A model generated the notes under the pieces. It was not told where the DNA came from. It saw nothing but the letters and a program-made list of their open reading frames with translations, and did no database searches. From NCBI GenBank assembly GCA_036377075.1, contig DASUZB010000001.1:1-35847 (forward strand): 35,847 bases of DNA. The letters are read 5' to 3'. Position 1 is the stretch's first letter. Every line of letters begins with the position of its first letter. This document shows, one piece after another, positions 32,944 to 35,847 of the stretch. The stretch is from DASUZB01 sp036377075. Its GTDB lineage: Bacteria > Actinomycetota > CALGFH01. The translations under genes were made by a program, and so were the position numbers.

Positions 32944-33513
32944 TCAGCGGCGCGGCCGGCTGGCCGCCACGAACGTGGTGAAGTTGAACTTCAGGTCCTG
33001 GATCCTGCGTTCCAGCACGCGCAGGCCGAACAGCTCCGCGCAGCGCTCGGCCGCGATCACCGCCGTGGTCGGTGGCAGGTCACCCTTGGCGAGCAGCCGC
33101 GCCGCCTCGGCGGTGTCGGGCTCCTCGGTCACCGGGGTCAGCGGGAAGTGGTGGCGCAGCCACATGCGGCACTGGCTGATCGCCTGCTGGTGGGTGGCGA
33201 TCCGGTCGATGCCCTCGCGGCCGTCGAGGTCGGGGTGGACCAGCAGGGTGTGGTTCACGTCGATCTCGAACAGGTCCTCGATGTGGAAGCGGTGGTCCGC
33301 CATCGCGTAGACGCTCTCGTAGACCACCCCGCCGTGGGAGTTCTCCAGGGCGAACACGCCGAGGTCGATCTCGCCGGCCTCGAGCGCGGCCAGCACCCGC
33401 TCGGTGGTGACCAGCTCGGCCACGTCGATCTCGCCGAGGTTGTTGTCCCGGGCGTACTCCAGCGCCGCCTCCTCCGAGAAGGATCCGCGGATCCCCATCA
33501 CGCCGACTCGCAA
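32944..33513 (-). CDS. pheA: Short prephenate dehydratase-like protein without ACT domain
   Basis: The product is 189 residues from a TTG at 33513, chosen because AGGGAGG ends five bases upstream; an ATG at 33663 would add 50 residues without a good site. It is the catalytic prephenate dehydratase fold: GIRGSFSEEAALEYA, FALENSHGGVVYESVY, ATHQQAISQC. The usual C-terminal ACT domain, which senses phenylalanine, is absent. The catalytic motif N-x-Thr-Arg-Phe reads NFTTF (177-181), so the arginine is threonine. It may be a dehydratase variant, a prephenate decarboxylase-like enzyme of the BacA type, or a regulatory homologue. It lies just upstream of the ilv leader on the same strand. Confidence 0.75.
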   Translation of the reverse strand: MRVGVMGIRGSFSEEAALEYARDNNLGEIDVAELVTTERVLAALEAGEIDLGVFALENSHGGVVYESVYAMADHRFHIEDLFEIDVNHTLLVHPDLDGREGIDRIATHQQAISQCRMWLRHHFPLTPVTEEPDTAEAARLLAKGDLPPTTAVIAAERCAELFGLRVLERRIQDLKFNFTTFVAASRPRR

Positions 33514-33648
33514 GCGACCTCCCTGTGGTAGCCGTTCCCGCGGCTCGTGGCGCAACTCCGCCAGCCCCGCCGTGCGGCGGTGCTCGTCCGGCGCCCTCCA
33601 GCCCCTGTGCATCGGCCCATTGTGCGCAAGGACGTGCGCCACGTCACC

Positions 33649-33746
33649 TTGGGAGTCGGTCATGTATCGGTCCCGCGCCTCCCCTACACCTGCGGCGACA
33701 TGCTGCGGCGGCGGCGCGGACCCGCGGGTACGTGACCGACTCCCTA
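33649..33746. repeat. Imperfect inverted repeat between pheA and the dehydrogenase gene
   Basis: Arm 33649-33666 and arm 33729-33746 match as inverted copies at 16 of 18 positions, with core GGGAGTCGGTCA. Similarity continues inward (GGTCCCGCGCC against GGTCCGCGCC), to about 33 bases per arm with gaps. The 248-base gap (33514-33761) holds no convincing gene. The repeat could be two opposed regulator sites, a long mRNA hairpin or a relic of a small inverted-repeat element. Confidence 0.5.
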
Positions 33747-33761
33747 CGCTGGCCCGGCGGC

Positions 33762-34811
33762 TCAGCCGGCGGTGAGGTCGATCGTGACCTTGACGTCGTC
33801 GGGCCGGCGCTCCAGCGCCTCGGCCCAGCGGTCGAGCGGCACCCGCCGGGTGACCAGCCCCCGCAGCCAGTCCCGGTCGGCGCGGGCGAGCGCGGCCGCG
33901 GCCTGCTCGTAGTGGCGGCGGTTGGCGTTGACGCTGCCGAACACCACGTCGTTCTCGAGCACCATGCGCTTGTTGATGTCGGCGGCGTCGAGCGCCACCT
34001 CGCGCCCGCCGCTGGAGATGCCGGTCAGGCAGACGATGCCGCCGGGCGCGTTGCAGCGGATCACGTCGAAGACCAGGCTGCCGACGCCGGTGCACTCGAC
34101 CACCACGTCGGCGTCGGCGCACGCCTCGGCGGGCGCGCCCGAGTGGTAGCTCGCGCCAAGCTCGGCGACCAGCCGCGGCTTGGGGCCGTCGGTGACCCGG
34201 TCGAGCACGTGGGTCTCGAGGCCGCGCTGCACCGCCAGCAGCGCGGCGAGCAGCCCGATGGGGCCGGCGCCGGTCACCAGGGCGCGCCGCGGCTCCCAGC
34301 GGGCGCGGTGGCCGATGCGGTCGATCTGCTCCCAGGCCTTGGCCAGCACGCTGGCGGGCTCGAGCAGGACGCCGAGGTGGCCGAGGCCCGGGTCGATCCT
34401 GACGGCGTACTCGGGCTGGAGCCGCCAGCGCTGCGAGCCGTAGCCGTCCAGCTCCTTGATGCCGCGCTCGGTGTAGCGGCCGTTGCGGCACATGTCCCAC
34501 TCGCCGGCGGCGCAGTTGGCGCACGGCACCGGGTCGGGCCGGCGCACGATGCCGGCGACCAGGTCGCCGCGTTCCAGGCCGGCGCCCGCCGGCGCCTCGA
34601 CGACGCGGCCGAGCGACTCGTGCCCCAGCACCAGCCGGTCGTGGCCGGGCGGGGCGGTGCCGTACGTGCCCTCGATGATCTCCCGGTCGGTGCCGCACAC
34701 CCCGAGCGCCAGCGCCTCCACCAGCACCGGCCCGTCCGATGGGGGCGGCTCGCCGACCTCGCTGAGCTCGGCGGAGCCCTCCTTGCCCGGTAGCACGGTG
34801 ATCGCTCGCAT
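33762..34811 (-). CDS. Zinc-dependent medium-chain dehydrogenase, glucose 1-dehydrogenase-like
   Basis: The product is 349 residues from the ATG at 34811 (GAGG upstream). It resembles archaeal-type glucose dehydrogenases: ALGVCGTDREIIEGTYGTAPPG with the catalytic-zinc cysteine, LVLGHESLGRVVE with His-Glu, and a structural-zinc lobe CANCAAGEWDMC. A Rossmann motif ALVTGAGPIGLLAALLA follows, and then a domain ending VPLDRWAEALERRPDDVKV. It should oxidise glucose or a related polyol or sugar with NAD(P)+ in the cytoplasm. Threonine or other sugar dehydrogenase activity cannot be excluded. Confidence 0.8.
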   Translation of the reverse strand: MRAITVLPGKEGSAELSEVGEPPPSDGPVLVEALALGVCGTDREIIEGTYGTAPPGHDRLVLGHESLGRVVEAPAGAGLERGDLVAGIVRRPDPVPCANCAAGEWDMCRNGRYTERGIKELDGYGSQRWRLQPEYAVRIDPGLGHLGVLLEPASVLAKAWEQIDRIGHRARWEPRRALVTGAGPIGLLAALLAVQRGLETHVLDRVTDGPKPRLVAELGASYHSGAPAEACADADVVVECTGVGSLVFDVIRCNAPGGIVCLTGISSGGREVALDAADINKRMVLENDVVFGSVNANRRHYEQAAAALARADRDWLRGLVTRRVPLDRWAEALERRPDDVKVTIDLTAG

Positions 34812-34930
34812 GGCGCCCTCACTCGTTACGGCGGGTGCTGAAGAAATCTTGGTCGTAACGCTGGCCGTAACGATACCGGAGCGGAGGGCGGCTAGAACTG
34901 CTTGTGAATCCACGCACAAGGAGAAGGACG

Positions 34931-35383
34931 ATGAGGAGCAAGCACCGGGCACTGGCCATGCTGGCGCTGGGACTGGCGCTGGTCGGCTCGACCACCGCCG
35001 CGGCCTTCGCCACACCCGCACCGCCCGTCAAGAGCTCCGACGCGCTGGCCCAGCGCAAGGCGCTGTACCAGTCCGAGCTGGCGCTCAACCTGCAGCACCA
35101 GGTCGCCGCCCCCGCGACGATCAAGGCCTCCGACGAACTGGCGCAGCGGAAGGCGCTGTACCAGTCCGAGCTCGGGGCCAACCTGCAGCGCAACGTCCGC
35201 CCCGACCACCCCGTGGTCTTCGCCCCGATCATCGCCCGGCCGGCCGCGACCGCCACCGGCGTGAACGTCCTCGCCACCGTCCTGCTCGGCCTGGCCGCGG
35301 GGCTGGTCGGCGGCGCCGCCCTGGTCGCGGGCTGGGCCGCCGCGACCCGCCGGCGCCCGCACCGGACGGCCGCCGCCACCTGA
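34931..35383 (+). CDS. Secreted/membrane-anchored protein with two 25-residue internal repeats
   Basis: The product is 150 residues from the ATG at 34931, which follows AAGGAGAAGGACG. Residues 1-28 are a signal peptide (basic MRSKHR, hydrophobic core, cut near AFA-TP). Residues 34-58 and 65-89 are repeats with 19 of 25 positions identical; both contain LAQRKALYQSEL and NLQ. A Pro/Ala-rich spacer leads to a membrane helix at about 112-137 (VNVLATVLLGLAAGLVGGAA) and a basic C-terminal tail. The layout fits a protein displayed on the outer face of the membrane. I do not recognise the family. A strong terminator follows, so it is a single-gene unit. Confidence 0.75.
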   Translation: MRSKHRALAMLALGLALVGSTTAAAFATPAPPVKSSDALAQRKALYQSELALNLQHQVAAPATIKASDELAQRKALYQSELGANLQRNVRPDHPVVFAPIIARPAATATGVNVLATVLLGLAAGLVGGAALVAGWAAATRRRPHRTAAAT

Positions 35384-35399
35384 CGACCCAGCCACGGTC

Positions 35400-35438
35400 G
35401 AAGGCCCCGGGAGCCAGCCCACCGGCTCCCGGGCCTTC
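35400..35438. terminator. Strong hairpin terminator between convergent genes
   Basis: GAAGGCCCCGGGAGCC (35400-35415) pairs with GGCTCCCGGGCCTTC (35424-35438), a 15-bp stem with one bulged C and an eight-base loop. It lies 16 bases after the repeat-protein stop and 16 before the stop of the convergent hydrolase gene, so it can serve both. No U-tract is present. Confidence 0.8.
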
Positions 35439-35454
35439 GGGCTATCCGCGCCGC

Positions 35455-35847
35455 CTACCGGCGCCGGCCGGCGACCCAGCCGGCGACCGTGGAGGCCAGG
35501 GGCGTCCAGCCGCCGCCGTCGCCCTCGAGCATGGTCCAGCCATGGCCCAGCGGCTGGGAGAGCACCACCAGGCGCTTGGGCGTGGCCGAGCTGGCCTGGT
35601 AGACGCGCCGCATGTCCTTGACGCTGACGTAGCGGTCGCCCGGGGCGACCGCGAACAGGGCGGGCACCGCCAGGTCGCGGGCGGCCGCCAGGGAGTCGAG
35701 GTCGTTCCAGCTCAGCTCGCCGGACAGGTCGACCACGGCGTCGACCGCTGGCCGGATCGAGGCGGCCGCGTGCAGCACCACGATGCCGCCGAAGGAGGCG
35801 CCGACCAGGGTGACGTGGCGGGCGCCGTGGCCGCGCGCCCAGGCGAC
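35455..35847 (-). CDS. Alpha/beta hydrolase, C-terminal part (runs off the window)
   Basis: The 130 visible codons are the C-terminal half of an alpha/beta hydrolase; the start lies beyond 35847. The nucleophile elbow VGASFGGIVVLH is seen at the very edge, so a start placed later inside the window would be wrong. VAPGDRYVSVKDM carries the probable catalytic aspartate and PLGHGWTML the histidine. The spacing of the triad is normal. It may be an esterase, lipase or peptidase of the dienelactone-hydrolase/BAAT kind; substrate unknown. Confidence 0.8.
   Translation of the reverse strand, partial: VAWARGHGARHVTLVGASFGGIVVLHAAASIRPAVDAVVDLSGELSWNDLDSLAAARDLAVPALFAVAPGDRYVSVKDMRRVYQASSATPKRLVVLSQPLGHGWTMLEGDGGGWTPLASTVAGWVAGRRR

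Noticed and set aside
33547..33735. 62-residue plus-strand frame in the pheA-dehydrogenase gap
   Set aside because: No ribosome site, high Arg/Pro content and overlap with the inverted repeat; no coding signal.
34812..35021. N-terminal extension of the dehydrogenase (start at 35021)
   Set aside because: It would run through the ribosome site and signal peptide of the divergent repeat-protein gene; MRAITVLPG at 34811 is the natural family start.
1..35847. CRISPR arrays, tRNA, rRNA, insertion sequences, phage genes
   Set aside because: No regularly spaced repeats, no cloverleaf or rRNA-like segment, no transposase, integrase or phage protein motif was seen on either strand.

Overview
The window is very GC-rich DNA with frequent GTG/TTG starts, clear GGAGG-type ribosome sites, codons ending in G or C, and tightly packed operons with stop/start overlaps. 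The gene families (XRE/MmyB-like regulator, DHA2 drug exporter, AcpA-like phosphoesterase, selenocysteine formate dehydrogenase with fdhE and an NrfD anchor, ilvBNC-leuAB operon behind a leader peptide) point to a chromosomal segment of an actinobacterium (Actinomycetota), possibly outside the well-studied genera. I see no rRNA, tRNA, CRISPR, transposase or phage gene. No gene-free stretch exceeds 300 bases.

Layout. (1) 1-13.4 kb is an accessory region. It holds a polytopic membrane protein, a HicA/HicB toxin-antitoxin pair, a secreted repeat plus beta-propeller protein broken by two frame changes, and an MFS exporter divergent from an XRE regulator with a palindrome between them. It continues with a secreted acid phosphatase/phospholipase C-like enzyme, a receiver-only response regulator, a small membrane-anchored protein, a PLP aminotransferase, a DinB-fold protein, a rhodanese and a damaged AraC regulator. 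(2) 13.4-22.8 kb is formate/molybdenum metabolism. A small unknown gene comes first, then a plus-strand pair (YdeP-type molybdopterin oxidoreductase and fdhD). Convergent to these is a minus-strand operon fdhA-fdhE-fdhB-nrfD. fdhA is one gene of about 1005 codons, read through an in-frame UGA that encodes selenocysteine, not two genes.

(3) 22.8-32.9 kb is a complete branched-chain amino acid operon on the minus strand, in transcription order ilvB-ilvN-ilvC-leuA-leuB-ilvE-leuC-leuD plus a small luciferase-like gene. It is preceded by a 12-residue leader peptide rich in Leu, Val and Ile and by a Rho-independent terminator, a classical ribosome-mediated attenuator. GC-rich hairpins lie in the ilvC-leuA and leuB-ilvE gaps. 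(4) 32.9-35.8 kb holds a short ACT-less prephenate dehydratase homologue with an altered catalytic motif, a zinc-dependent glucose-dehydrogenase-like enzyme, a small secreted protein with two near-identical internal repeats, a strong terminator, and the C-terminal part of an alpha/beta hydrolase that runs off the end.

How the parts work together. The fdh operon would make a Tat-exported, membrane-bound formate dehydrogenase feeding electrons to the quinone pool through NrfD; FdhD (sulfur transfer to the cofactor) and FdhE (assembly) support it. The ilv/leu operon can convert pyruvate, 2-ketobutyrate and acetyl-CoA into Val, Ile and Leu, except for dihydroxyacid dehydratase (ilvD) and threonine deaminase, which are not here. 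The most notable signals are the selenocysteine codon with a candidate SECIS, the ilv attenuator, and several frame lesions confined to the first 13 kb. I found no convincing wholly new multi-gene system.
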